Origin: Mycobacteroides chelonae
GTDB lineage: Bacteria > Actinomycetota > Actinomycetes > Mycobacteriales > Mycobacteriaceae
DNA length: 64,000 nucleotides
Reading direction: 5' to 3'
Assembly (NCBI GenBank): GCA_014204435.1
Contig: JACHLF010000001.1
Span: 576,889 to 640,888, forward strand
Shown here: positions 1-8,120 of the stretch, in pieces
How the letters are laid out: each line of letters begins with the position of its first letter
How positions within the stretch are numbered: position 1 is the stretch's first letter
Program-made: the position numbers and the translations under genes
Notes under the pieces: model-generated
The model's input: only the letters and a program-made list of their open reading frames with translations
Told to the model about the DNA's origin: nothing
Database searches by the model: none

Positions 1-1
1 G

Positions 2-1069
2 GCGAAGTCTGGCACGGAGGCCAAGACTGAGGCGAAGTCCGGCACGGAGGCCAAGACTGAGGCACCAGCGACTGATTCGGGTGTTGCTGTTGGTGTGAAG
101 CCTGGGTTGGATGTCGAGCCGGAGTCGGCGAAGAAGCCGAGCGTGAAGGCTGGGGCTGTCGAGTTTGGTGGGCAGGCTTTGGTTGGGCAGGGACGTTCCG
201 ACGGGGCGAGGTTGGGTGCGCTTATCGGTGCTGGTATCGGCGACTCAGTGAATGCGCTTGTTGGTGTTACGGGTATTCCCAATGATGTTGCCGCGCAGCG
301 CGCATTGCGTTCGGGCTTCATGACCGTGGGCTCTGCGCTAGGCGCTGAGCTTGGTGCCGCTTTGGGTGGTACGGCTGAGGGCGCCATTACAGGTTTTTCC
401 CAGTGGAATCCGAGTGTTGATGTGCCAACCAATATTTCGCAGGTTCTCTGGAAAGCGCAGTCGGGCGCTTCTGCGGCGACTGCGGGTGGTGACGTACGCA
501 TCAGAGGGTCCGTGATCGAGACGATCGACGGTACGTTCCCGGTTCTTGGCGCCTCGGCGGGCAAGTTGGCGGGTGCGACGGTCGGTGCGAGTGTCGGCGC
601 TTCTGCAGCAACTTTGCTGAGCACGATAGGTGCTGCCAGTGTAGTAGGTCTGCCGGTGACGACCGCTGTCAGTTATGAGGTGACGCGTGCAAGCATTCGG
701 TTCTTCACATCTGTGGGAGGTGATTTGGGCACTGCTCTCGGGGCCGGGGCTGCTGGCGCGGCTATTTCTGTTCTCGATGGATCGGCAGCGACAGGCGGAA
801 TACCAAGTGTTGTTGACAGTATTCAGGAGCATGCTGCTAAGGGGAGTCCTCTAGCAGCGGCCCTGCTCTCGGGTTCGGCTTCGCGGATCGGCTCTGGCGT
901 GGGGGCGATGGTCGGCACTGCGACTACGACGACGGTCGCGGGGACAATGACCGACGTGGGTATGTCTGGGAGCCTGGTCGATCATACGAGCCAGACGATT
1001 GGTGCGCTTGTGGGTAACGCCGTGGGCGGTGCTGTCGAGACAGTTCTGAAGCCGTATGCGCAGCCGTAG
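2..1069 (+). CDS. Gly/Ala-rich glycine-zipper-like protein, 5' end outside window
   Basis: The frame is open to the left edge, so the N-terminus is missing; the first plausible internal start (GTG at 95) is probably not the true one. The visible start encodes two copies of a 10-residue repeat, AKSGTEAKTE, from a 30-bp DNA tandem. The remaining 320 or so residues are Gly/Ala/Ser/Val-rich with recurrent small-xxx-small spacing (GALIGAGIGD, GATVGASVGAS, GTALGAGAAGAA, GALVGNAVGGA), as in membrane-associating glycine-zipper segments. No catalytic motif or PE/PPE signature is visible. The 3' end overlaps the next lipoprotein gene by 14 nt, implying co-expression. Codons look more T-rich than in the downstream conserved genes, which hints at acquisition. 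Function unknown. Confidence 0.7.
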   Translation, partial: AKSGTEAKTEAKSGTEAKTEAPATDSGVAVGVKPGLDVEPESAKKPSVKAGAVEFGGQALVGQGRSDGARLGALIGAGIGDSVNALVGVTGIPNDVAAQRALRSGFMTVGSALGAELGAALGGTAEGAITGFSQWNPSVDVPTNISQVLWKAQSGASAATAGGDVRIRGSVIETIDGTFPVLGASAGKLAGATVGASVGASAATLLSTIGAASVVGLPVTTAVSYEVTRASIRFFTSVGGDLGTALGAGAAGAAISVLDGSAATGGIPSVVDSIQEHAAKGSPLAAALLSGSASRIGSGVGAMVGTATTTTVAGTMTDVGMSGSLVDHTSQTIGALVGNAVGGAVETVLKPYAQP

Positions 1070-1712
1070 GGCCCCGGTGGCAGCAGCTGTTGTTGTCGCG
1101 CTAGTTGGCCTTGCTGTGGGGGGCTGTAGTGCGCGAACCGATGGGGAGCGCGAGGCTCCTGACAGCAAAAGTGCCGGTATGGACGTGGCGCATGATATGA
1201 CTCTCGACGAATATCTCACTAGCCATGGAGTCCGTGCTGCGGTGCAGACGAGGGCAGACATCAGCGACTTTGGTATTGGCATGCAGCAGCCACCCAACTG
1301 GTATGTGACCAGGGAGCATCAGCTACCGAACACGTATGTGGTGGTTTCGAATACTGATGCCGTGGACCAAAGTTTCGTTCCGAATGCGGTTCTCATCGTG
1401 CATCGATTGACTGGAGATTTCTCCCAGGAGGATGCCATACGGCGGGGTCCCGTTGATACCGAACGCTACGACGGTTTTGTTCTCGAATCCGAGAAAGTCG
1501 AAGATTTTCAGGACGGGCTATCGTCGGTGATTTCCGGAACATACAACGACCAGGGAAAAAGACTGCATGTTGTGAACCGGTATGTTCTCGCCACCGTGCA
1601 CGACGCGCGATATCTGATACTCAACACCATAACTACAACGGCTGATCAATTTCCATCACTTTCGGGTGACGTCAAGTATTTTGATGAAAGCATCAAAATA
1701 CTCATCAAATGA
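1056..1712 (+). CDS. LpqN/LpqT-family lipoprotein
   Basis: 218 aa. Residues 1-24 form a lipoprotein signal peptide: twin Arg, a hydrophobic Ala/Val core and a VGGC lipobox with Cys24 as the lipidation site. The mature part (about 60-218) resembles the mycobacterial Lpp-LpqN family: an opening segment of the DYI/EYLTSHGV type, a PPNW motif, a central 'NAVLIVHRLTGDF' strand and a C-terminal region typical of LpqN/LpqT. It should sit on the outer face of the plasma membrane. Other LpqN members bind envelope lipids or host proteins; the role here is not known. Overlap with the upstream Gly-rich gene suggests the two are a functional pair. The 3' end is A+T-rich compared with the core genes. Confidence 0.72.
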   Translation: MRSRRAPVAAAVVVALVGLAVGGCSARTDGEREAPDSKSAGMDVAHDMTLDEYLTSHGVRAAVQTRADISDFGIGMQQPPNWYVTREHQLPNTYVVVSNTDAVDQSFVPNAVLIVHRLTGDFSQEDAIRRGPVDTERYDGFVLESEKVEDFQDGLSSVISGTYNDQGKRLHVVNRYVLATVHDARYLILNTITTTADQFPSLSGDVKYFDESIKILIK

Positions 1713-2083
1713 CGTGGTGCGGTCAGCTGAGACGCACTGATCTCCCTACGCCGTGGAAGCTGACCACATCCTGGGTCGTCACGGAACGGAGTTCGGTGGG
1801 GCGTCATCCACCGGACTCCCGCACAGAAGGTGACCCGACCGTTTTGGCCTGCGACTCGATGTGATGGCGGTCGATCAGGTTCTTCAGTGGGCGCGTAGCT
1901 GTGGTTGTGCTCGGTCGTGGTCGCCTTGGTCAGTTGCGCGCTGTCTTTCGCCTGAGCGTTCTGGAAAGGCGAAGAGGCAAAGGACAATCCGCCAGGTCGA
2001 TGCCGGGCCTTTTCTGCGATTCAGTTCGCCGCGTTGAGGTCGAACCCACCATCACAAGTGCTGGCTCAGACGGTTTGTTTCCG
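1713..2083. other. 371-nt stretch with no recognisable gene
   Basis: Short frames exist on both strands but none has a convincing start, Shine-Dalgarno sequence or family resemblance. It separates the atypical left-edge genes from the conserved block and may hold remnants too decayed to identify. Confidence 0.5.
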
Positions 2084-2410
2084 TCACGCGAGCATCGTGT
2101 CGGCGAAGCGCCGCACCGCGGCGACCGCCTCCTGTTCAGCGCCGTCCGATCCGGGGTAGTCGGCGCGAGCCCGCGACTCGATTGTCCCGGTGGCAGGGTC
2201 GAGCAGCACCTCGGCGACCAACTCGGCGGTGGTGGGCTCGCAGACGGCCCAGCTGTACCGGCGATCGCGGTCCCAGTCCGTGGTGCGCGCAGTCACGTAC
2301 TCGGCGTCGTCGACACCCAGTGACGTCAAGGCCGGACGGTCGTCCATGCGTTCGTCGGCGCGCAGGGCGCGCAGGTACCACGCGCCCGCGTTGATCTCGA
2401 TGGGTTCCAT
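2084..2410 (-). CDS. Small conserved-looking hypothetical protein
   Basis: 108 aa from an ATG at 2410 preceded by a strong GGAGGA Shine-Dalgarno sequence, which decides this start over a longer upstream extension of the frame. The protein opens MEPIEINAGAWYLRALRADE and is acidic, with no membrane segment, signal peptide or cysteine pair. The opening and the segment YSWAVCEPTTAELVAEVLLD faintly recall the N-terminal half of RimJ/RimL-type GNAT acetyltransferases, but the acetyl-CoA loop is absent. It could be a stand-alone small protein or a truncated acetyltransferase. It lies downstream of accA3 on the same strand, beyond that gene's terminator. Confidence 0.6.
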   Translation of the reverse strand: MEPIEINAGAWYLRALRADERMDDRPALTSLGVDDAEYVTARTTDWDRDRRYSWAVCEPTTAELVAEVLLDPATGTIESRARADYPGSDGAEQEAVAAVRRFADTMLA

Positions 2411-2441
2411 GGCTCCTCCTGTGGCGAGGGTGCACACCTTC

Positions 2442-2486
2442 GACGAAAAACGCCGAGTGTGGGCACAGGTGCTCACACTCGGCGTT
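2442..2486 (-). terminator. Intrinsic terminator of accA3
   Basis: A perfect 13-bp inverted repeat (2449-2461 with 2474-2486), which can extend by three pairs, is followed on the minus strand by TTTTTCG. The GC-rich hairpin plus U-tract just past the accA3 stop is a standard intrinsic terminator. Confidence 0.85.
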
Positions 2487-2501
2487 CTTCGTGACGACGT
2501 G

Positions 2502-4301
2502 TTACTTGATCTCTGCGATGACCGTGCCCTGGGTGATGGCGGCGCCGGCCTCGACGCTCAGCCCGGTGATGGTGCCGGCCTTGTGCGCGGTGACGGGGTT
2601 CTCCATCTTCATGGCCTCCAGCACCACGATCAGCTCGCCGGCCTCGACCTCCTGGCCTTCCTCAACGGCGACCTTGACCACGGTGCCCTGCATCGGCGCG
2701 GTCACCGAGTCGCCGGTGGCGGCACCGCCGCCGTGGCCGCCGCGCTTACGGGCCTTGGGCTTCTTGCGCACCACACCGTTGGTGGCGCCTCCGCCTCCGC
2801 CACCGAGCGAGATGTCGCCGGGCAACGACACTTCGAGGCGACGGCCGCCGACCTCGACGACCAGCTTCTGGCGGGGCAGGGCCTCGTCCTCTTCGGCTGC
2901 TTCACCGTCAGCGGTGAACGGCTCGACGGTGTTGTCCCACTCGGTCTCGATCCAGCGGGTGTGGACGGTGAAGCCGTCCTCGTCGCCGATGAAGGCGGGA
3001 TCGGAGACCACCGCGCGGTGAAACGGGATGACGGTGGCCAGGCCCTCGACATTGAACTCGGCCAGCGCGCGGCGCGAACGTGCCAGTGCCTCGTTGCGGT
3101 CGCGACCGGTGACGATCAGCTTGGCCAGCATCGAGTCGAACTGGCCGCCGATCACCGAACCGGCCTGCACACCGGAGTCCAGGCGCACGCCGGGGCCGGT
3201 GGGGGTGTCGTACACCTTGACCGGGCCGGGGGCGGGCAGGAAGTTGCGGCCGGCGTCCTCGCCGTTGATGCGGAACTCGATCGAGTGGCCGCGCGGCTCG
3301 GGGTCCTCGGTGAACTGAAGCGTCTCGCCGTTGGCGATCTTGAACTGCTCCAGCACCAGGTCGACGCCCGCGGTCTCCTCGGTGACCGGGTGTTCCACCT
3401 GCAGGCGGGTGTTGACCTCGAGGAACGAAATCAGGCCGTCCTGTCCCACCAGATACTCGACCGTGCCGGCACCGTAGTAACCGGCCTCCTTGCAGATGCG
3501 CTTGGCAGACTCGTGGATTTCCTTGCGCTGAGCGTCGGTCAGGAACGGCGCGGGGGCCTCTTCCACCAGCTTCTGGAAACGGCGCTGCAGCGAGCAGTCG
3601 CGGGTACCGGCGACAATGACATTGCCGTGCTGATCGGCGATGACCTGGGCCTCGACGTGGCGCGGCTTGTCCAGGTAGCGCTCCACGAAGCACTCGCCGC
3701 GGCCGAAGGCGGCGACGGCCTCACGGGTGGCCGACTCGAACAGCTCGGGAACCTCTTCCAGGGTGCGGGCCACCTTCATGCCGCGGCCACCGCCACCGAA
3801 GGCTGCCTTGATGGCGATGGGCAGTCCGTGCTCTTTGGCGAAGGCCACGACCTCGTCGGCGTCCTTGACGGGGTCCGGGGTGCCCGGGACCAGCGGGGCC
3901 TGCGCGCGCGCCGCGATGTGGCGGGCGGTGACCTTGTCGCCGAGGTCGCGGATGGACTGCGGGCTGGGCCCGATCCAGATCAGCCCGGCATCGAGGACAG
4001 CTTGGGCGAAGTCGGCGTTTTCCGACAGGAAGCCGTAACCGGGGTGGATGGCATTGGCGCCGGACTTCTCGGCGGCCTGCAGGATCTTGCCGAAGTCCAA
4101 GTAGGACTCGGCGGCGGTGTTACCGCCGATGCCGAAGGCCTCGTCGGCCAGGTGGACGTGGGGAGCGTCGGCATCGGGTTCGGCGTAGATCGCGACGCTA
4201 CCCAGGCCAGCGTCCTTGGCCGCGCGGATCACTCGAACCGCAATCTCACCGCGGTTGGCGACGAGTACCTTGCTGATCTTCGAGCTGGCGTGATTGGGCA
4301 C
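2502..4301 (-). CDS. accA3: Acyl-CoA carboxylase alpha subunit AccA3 (biotin carboxylase + BCCP)
   Basis: 599 aa, GTG start with AGGAGG upstream. Residues 10-450 form the biotin carboxylase: a [12 protein letters not shown] opening, the ATP-grasp glycine loop AFGGGGRGM near residue 170 and [16 protein letters not shown] residues in the middle. The C-terminal BCCP domain carries EAMKMENP with the biotinylated Lys near 565. A Gly/Ala/Lys-rich linker around 480-525 joins them. AccA3 carboxylates biotin for several acyl-CoA carboxylase complexes feeding malonyl-, methylmalonyl- and long-chain carboxyacyl-CoA to fatty and mycolic acid synthesis. The accD5 and accE partners and the biotin ligase birA lie in this window. 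An ACCTAC-N6-GTAGGT palindrome about 100 nt upstream suggests transcriptional control. Confidence 0.97.
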   Translation of the reverse strand: MPNHASSKISKVLVANRGEIAVRVIRAAKDAGLGSVAIYAEPDADAPHVHLADEAFGIGGNTAAESYLDFGKILQAAEKSGANAIHPGYGFLSENADFAQAVLDAGLIWIGPSPQSIRDLGDKVTARHIAARAQAPLVPGTPDPVKDADEVVAFAKEHGLPIAIKAAFGGGGRGMKVARTLEEVPELFESATREAVAAFGRGECFVERYLDKPRHVEAQVIADQHGNVIVAGTRDCSLQRRFQKLVEEAPAPFLTDAQRKEIHESAKRICKEAGYYGAGTVEYLVGQDGLISFLEVNTRLQVEHPVTEETAGVDLVLEQFKIANGETLQFTEDPEPRGHSIEFRINGEDAGRNFLPAPGPVKVYDTPTGPGVRLDSGVQAGSVIGGQFDSMLAKLIVTGRDRNEALARSRRALAEFNVEGLATVIPFHRAVVSDPAFIGDEDGFTVHTRWIETEWDNTVEPFTADGEAAEEDEALPRQKLVVEVGGRRLEVSLPGDISLGGGGGGATNGVVRKKPKARKRGGHGGGAATGDSVTAPMQGTVVKVAVEEGQEVEAGELIVVLEAMKMENPVTAHKAGTITGLSVEAGAAITQGTVIAEIK

Positions 4302-4403
4302 CGGGCCTCCTGGTTTTAGTGCTTTCTTAAAGTCTCGGCAGTGAGTTTATGCATCCGTGGCATCAAACACACATCCGGGATGGGGTGTGCCGTCCCTGTT
4401 TTT

Positions 4404-4421
4404 ACCTACTGACGAGTAGGT
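4404..4421. promoter_or_regulatory. Palindrome ACCTAC-N6-GTAGGT upstream of accA3
   Basis: ACCTACTGACGAGTAGGT has 7-bp arms around a 4-nt centre. It lies just past the stop of the SufE-like gene and 103 nt upstream of the accA3 start. The arms match the palindromes upstream of the DesA3 reductase and desA3 genes, with the same 18-nt architecture. A TetR-type operator is the best guess; a weak hairpin after the SufE-like gene is the alternative. Confidence 0.6.
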
Positions 4422-4832
4422 CTAGGACAGTCTGCGCTTGATTCGGGCCAGCATCGCCGACATTCCCCGCAGTCGCAGCGGGCTGATCAGTGCGGCCAGT
4501 CCGAGGTCGGCATAGAAGTCGTCGGGCACCGCGAGGATCGCGTCGGCTGCTTGACCGTCCAGGCCTTGGTGCAGGATCGAGGCAAAGCCGCGCGTTGTCG
4601 GGGCCTCCGCCGGCGCGCTGAAGTACAGCCGTACCTCGGTGCGGTCACTGGCGTCGACGTCCAGGAACAGCGGTGATTGACACTCCGGCACGGGCTCCAT
4701 CGCTGCCTGCTCCAAATGCCGTGGTAAGTCCGGCAATTCACCAGAGAACTCGAGCAGTAGTTGTAGCTTGTCCTGCCCGTCGACGGCCTTGAAGTCGGCG
4801 ACGATCTCGGCGAGTGCGGTGGGGAGGGTCAC
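4422..4832 (-). CDS. SufE-like sulfur-acceptor protein (Rv3284-type)
   Basis: 136 aa. The family accepts persulfide sulfur from a cysteine desulfurase for Fe-S cluster assembly. The SufE signature is visible: [29 protein letters not shown] at the N-terminus, then [13 protein letters not shown] with the single acceptor Cys near residue 52, and a C-terminal [22 protein letters not shown] helix. The GTG start overlaps the stop of the rhodanese gene sseA by 4 nt (GTGA), so the two are translationally coupled. Pairing a sulfurtransferase with a sulfur acceptor fits a sulfur-relay unit. Orthologues occupy the same place between sseA and accA3 in other mycobacteria. Confidence 0.85.
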   Translation of the reverse strand: MTLPTALAEIVADFKAVDGQDKLQLLLEFSGELPDLPRHLEQAAMEPVPECQSPLFLDVDASDRTEVRLYFSAPAEAPTTRGFASILHQGLDGQAADAILAVPDDFYADLGLAALISPLRLRGMSAMLARIKRRLS

Positions 4833-5734
4833 TGTGCTTGTGGGGCGGGCACGGCACCGGGTTTGTCACCCTTGGCGATCGGGGTGCGGACCCGGTTACC
4901 CCACTCGGTCCAGGACCCGTCGTAATTGCGGACGCCCTCGACACCCAGCAGGTGGGTGAGAACAAACCAGGTGTGGCTGGAACGCTCACCGATGCGGCAG
5001 TACGCGACGATGTCGCCGTCGGCGGCGATGACATCGCTGTAGACGGCGTCGAGCTCGCCGCGGCGGCGGAACCGGCTATCTTCTGCGGCGGCCTTGGCCC
5101 ACGGGATCGACACGGCGGTGGGGATGTGCCCGCCACGTAGTGCGCCCTCGTCCGGGTAGTCGGGCATGTGGGTGCGTTCGCCGGTGTACTCCGCCGGGGA
5201 ACGCACATCGACCAGCGGGCCATGGCCGAGGTGTGCCAGCACGTCCTCGGCGTATGCGCGGATCGGGGCGTCGTTGCGTTCCACCACCGGATAACCCTCG
5301 GTGTACTTGGACGGAACGTCAAGCGTGGTGTCGCGTCCCTCGGAGATCCACAGATCACGTCCGCCGTCGAGGAGTCGGACGTCAGGGTGGCCGAACAGGG
5401 TGAATACCCAGAGAGCGTATGCGGCCCACCAGTTGGACTTGTCGCCGTAGATGACCACGGTGTCCTCGCGGCGGATTCCCTTGCGGTTCATCAGTTCTGC
5501 GAACTGCGCGCCGTCGATGTAGTCGCGGACCGTGCCGTCGTTCAGGTCGACGTGCCAGTCGATCTTCACCGCGCCGGGAACGTGCCCGATGTCGTAGAGT
5601 AGAACATCCTCGTCGGACTCCACGATGGACAGTCCGGGTGTGCCTAGGTGTCCAGAAAGCCAGTCGGCAGAGACCAGACGTTCGGGGTGGGCGTAGGCGG
5701 CGAATTCGGGGCTGGGGTCGGCCGGGAGGGTCAC
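4829..5734 (-). CDS. sseA: Thiosulfate sulfurtransferase (rhodanese) SseA
   Basis: 301 aa with two rhodanese domains. The N-terminal domain (about 15-140) has [13 protein letters not shown], where the catalytic Cys position is Asp, the usual inactive half. The C-terminal domain (about 165-290) carries the active loop [15 protein letters not shown] with the persulfide Cys. The CRIGERSS loop places it with thiosulfate sulfurtransferases. It starts with GTG at 5734 without an obvious strong Shine-Dalgarno sequence and overlaps the downstream SufE-like gene. Its upstream edge marks the left boundary of the accessory insertion, since maf normally follows directly in M. tuberculosis. Confidence 0.93.
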   Translation of the reverse strand: MTLPADPSPEFAAYAHPERLVSADWLSGHLGTPGLSIVESDEDVLLYDIGHVPGAVKIDWHVDLNDGTVRDYIDGAQFAELMNRKGIRREDTVVIYGDKSNWWAAYALWVFTLFGHPDVRLLDGGRDLWISEGRDTTLDVPSKYTEGYPVVERNDAPIRAYAEDVLAHLGHGPLVDVRSPAEYTGERTHMPDYPDEGALRGGHIPTAVSIPWAKAAAEDSRFRRRGELDAVYSDVIAADGDIVAYCRIGERSSHTWFVLTHLLGVEGVRNYDGSWTEWGNRVRTPIAKGDKPGAVPAPQAQ

Positions 5735-5859
5735 GCTCTGAGCCTAGTCGCGTTCGAGGGTGGTCGGCTCATCGAGTTGGATACCGAGTTCAGATCTGCG
5801 GTGCGTTGCCGGTACAGGGTGCGAGCGTCATCGAGATCGGCCCCGTCGGCGCCGACGAT

Positions 5860-6498
5860 GTGGAAGCCGTGCGTCGAGCGAGTGCCGATCGCAGATGCCG
5901 GGTCACCGCGGTTGCCTCCACACCTCAGGTGGCCGAGGCGGTAGCGCTCTACGTGGATGCGGTGTCACTGTCCGGCGATACCGCAGTTGTCAGGCTCGCC
6001 GGGCCCTCAATCGACATGGCGGTCCACGCGCTGTCGGACCCGTCGGCGCCGGTGCTTGCCGACCTGATCGGAATCAACCACCATCTGGTGGGGTTTTTGC
6101 GGCTCGACCGTATAACCATGGCAGGTAACATGATTGGTATGGGGACACTGTACCTCGGGCTGGCCTGGATGGGATCTGGGGAAGGGTGCCGGTGGGCGCG
6201 CAACGCCTTGCTGATGTCCGGGCTGATGGCGTTCCTGACGTACTTCTACTCCGTAGTGACGGGGGTTCTCGAACCGCCGCACACGCTGGTGGTGGTCGTG
6301 CTGTTCCCCATGCTGCTGCTGGCGGTGTGGCGCGCTCCGTCCGCTGCACATTGGCCGCCGATCGTCGAGGTGCCGGAATCGCAGCGGCGGCGGGCTCTGT
6401 GGGGTCAGCTGCTCATGATCGGTGGCTGGAACTCCCGGCGGTACGGCGCCACGGCGTCCTGCAGCGCCGGAGGCGCGAAGTGCGAGGCGAAGCCGTAG
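5860..6498 (+). pseudogene. 3'-truncated membrane protein remnant
   Basis: The GTG at 5860 is only one possible start; the frame is open further upstream but there overlaps the beginning of sseA. The protein has a soluble N-terminal part ending LADLIGINHHLVGFLRLDRI, then three hydrophobic segments (around MIGMGTLYLGLAWMG, LLMSGLMAFLTYFYSVVTGVL and TLVVVVLFPMLLLAVW). After LWGQLLMIGG the frame runs into DNA that is antisense to the decayed LLM oxidoreductase and gives a low-complexity tail to a chance stop. A deletion therefore appears to have fused the 3' ends of two convergent genes near 6422. I do not recognise the family with certainty. Confidence 0.5.
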
Positions 6499-6803
6499 GG
6501 CAGGCCCAATACCGCCGCCAGCTTCGCGCCGAACAGCGACGCCCCCGGGATGTCGAGCGGTACCTGCGTCCCGTGTCCGGGAGTCTCGGTCACGCCCGCA
6601 ACGCGGCTCTATTGGCCCAGGTATGCCTGGAGTTCGAGAACGTCCTGTGGGAAGTGCTCGGCGTACCAGACGCGGTGAAATCCCAGCGCTTCGGCATGCC
6701 GGGCACTCTCGACACTGGCTGCGAAGCTCTCGGCCACCGTCTTGTGGGGCCCTACCCGCGCCAGATCCAGTATCGATAGAGGTCTTGCCACGAACGAGAG
6801 CAA
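6405..6803 (-). pseudogene. Decayed LLM-class flavin-dependent oxidoreductase
   Basis: The N-terminal piece reads RPLSILDLARVGPHKTVAES...HRVWYAEH, the classic start of luciferase-like flavin monooxygenases. It then jumps straight to FPQDVLELQAYLGQ; family members normally have some 60-70 residues between these segments (the NM..SSATSVLIAHVA and LGLGRAPGSD parts), so an internal deletion is evident. A TAG stop at 6609-6611 follows LGQ; in the same frame the homology continues (TPGHGTQVPL, SLFGAKLAAVLGLPYGFASHFAP) to a second truncation at YRREFQ. Three lesions make it non-functional. The family reduces or oxidises small organics with FMNH2 or F420. Confidence 0.85.
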
Positions 6804-6859
6804 CTCGCGGTGTTTCTTCGCTATTCCCCCGAGGGACGCACCATAGAAGGTACAAACGG

Positions 6860-7117
6860 GTGGTGCCCTTCACTCCGACCGCAGCGGAACTGGCGGGTGC
6901 TCTCGCCGAGCTGCTCGACGACCTCCAATCGGAGCTGCCCTCCTCCTCGGTGCATCGCGCGCGCGTTGGTGCCAACATCGCGAGGATTCTGCAGCGAGAA
7001 CTGACCGCGAGCGCAACACCACCTGCCGAGGATCTTTCCTGGGAGGAGCTGGTCCGTTCGGTGCGCGCCGAGCTCGCGGTGGTCAAACCCGGATATGACG
7101 CCTGGGAGGGGCGATGA
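6860..7117 (+). CDS. Small DUF6285-like protein, partner of the APH-like kinase
   Basis: 85 aa. The start GTG at 6860 is chosen because AGAAGG lies 8 nt upstream and the sequence then reads VPFTPTAAELAGALAELLDDLQSEL; the longer open frame upstream is antisense to the LLM remnant. It is an all-helical, acidic protein with a conserved-looking VHRARVGANIARILQREL helix. Small proteins of this kind (DUF6285) commonly precede an APH-type phosphotransferase and an acyl-CoA dehydrogenase. The levulinate pathway subunit LvaB occupies the equivalent place beside kinase LvaA. Its stop overlaps the next gene's start (ATGA), indicating coupling. Confidence 0.7.
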   Translation: MVPFTPTAAELAGALAELLDDLQSELPSSSVHRARVGANIARILQRELTASATPPAEDLSWEELVRSVRAELAVVKPGYDAWEGR

Positions 7118-8103
7118 CCGACCTGGCCGAGGGTTTCGCCCGTTATCTGCACGACGAATTCGGCAAGCAGTTTGAGGTGTCGGGTGTGGTCGGGGTGTCT
7201 GCGGGTGCGCGACGGAGAAATGTGCTGCTGGACGCCACCTCCGGGGGTGAGACGCTTGAGCTGGTGGCGACGATCGTGCCGGCGGTCGTGCAACAGGTGC
7301 CGGTGAGCAGTGAGGCCGGAGTGCGTGAGTTGGCACGCAGCAACGGTGTTCCGGTGCCGCGGGTGTGCGGCGTCTGTTCCGAGTCGAGTTATCTGGGCTC
7401 GCCCTTCATGATTTCCGAACGGATTGCGGGGGAAACGGTGCCGCGCAAGGTGCTTCGATTGGTCCGGTCCCAGGGCATCGACGATCTGGTGGCAAGCCAG
7501 CTCGGCGCGGCCATAGGTAGGTTGCACGGGATCGATCCGGCGAAGGCGCCTCCCGACCTGCCGGGCGATCCTGAGGCCGAGCCCGCGGTTGTCCTGTTGG
7601 AGCAGATGCGGGAGGGAGTGGCGGCGCTGCTCCCGGATCGGCCGGTGTTTCAGCGCACTCTGTCCTGGTTGACCGAGCGGATGCCCGGGACTTCGCTGCG
7701 TCGATGCCTTGTGCACACCGATATTCGCAACGGAAACGTCATCGTCGGCGAGGACGGGCTACGCGCCGTACTGGATTGGGAGGGAACCACCCGATTCGGC
7801 GACCCCATGCGCGACGTCGGATGGACTGCGCTGCGCATGTGGCGGTTCGGTCTCGATGACCGCGAGTTCGGCGGATTCGCGGGTCGCGAGGTCTTTGTGC
7901 GGGCGTACGAAGAGGCCGGTGGAACCTTCGATCTCGATCGGTTCCAGTGGTGGAAGGTGCTGGGCACCCTGTGGTGGGGTGTGGGCCTTGCCGCACAAGC
8001 CAAGTCGTATCTGGACGGGAGCGTGCGAGACATCGTGATGGCGGCCAGTGGGCGCCGGATTCCCGAGATCGAGTGGGACCTGTTGATGTTGACCAAGCCG
8101 TAG
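7114..8103 (+). CDS. APH/phosphotransferase-family kinase (ACAD10/LvaA-like)
   Basis: 329 aa aminoglycoside-phosphotransferase fold. The catalytic loop reads HTDIRNGNVIV near residue 200 and the metal-binding motif is VLDWEGTTRFGDP near 218-229, with DWE replacing the DFG/DWD of classical kinases. The N-terminal lobe includes an FMISERIAGETVPRKVL-type hinge. Genes of this family adjacent to acyl-CoA dehydrogenases phosphorylate hydroxyacyl-CoAs (LvaA in levulinate catabolism; the kinase domain of ACAD10/11) rather than antibiotics. The gene is sandwiched between a DUF6285-like gene (4-nt overlap) and an acyl-CoA dehydrogenase (17 nt), which supports that reading. Substrate not provable from sequence. 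Confidence 0.85.
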   Translation: MTDLAEGFARYLHDEFGKQFEVSGVVGVSAGARRRNVLLDATSGGETLELVATIVPAVVQQVPVSSEAGVRELARSNGVPVPRVCGVCSESSYLGSPFMISERIAGETVPRKVLRLVRSQGIDDLVASQLGAAIGRLHGIDPAKAPPDLPGDPEAEPAVVLLEQMREGVAALLPDRPVFQRTLSWLTERMPGTSLRRCLVHTDIRNGNVIVGEDGLRAVLDWEGTTRFGDPMRDVGWTALRMWRFGLDDREFGGFAGREVFVRAYEEAGGTFDLDRFQWWKVLGTLWWGVGLAAQAKSYLDGSVRDIVMAASGRRIPEIEWDLLMLTKP

Positions 8104-8120
8104 GTACCGGAAGGAACCAG

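Noticed and set aside
1646..2323. Open frames in the 1.7-2.3 kb gap
   Set aside because: No Shine-Dalgarno sequence, low-complexity products, partly antisense to the small gene at 2084-2410.
2190..4319. A 709-codon open frame antisense to accA3
   Set aside because: Typical of G+C-rich DNA opposite a strongly biased gene; no family resemblance, and accA3 is certain.
6007..7716. A 569-codon minus-strand frame across several plus-strand genes
   Set aside because: Antisense to the kinase module and membrane remnant; low-complexity Arg/Pro/Ser sequence with no domain.
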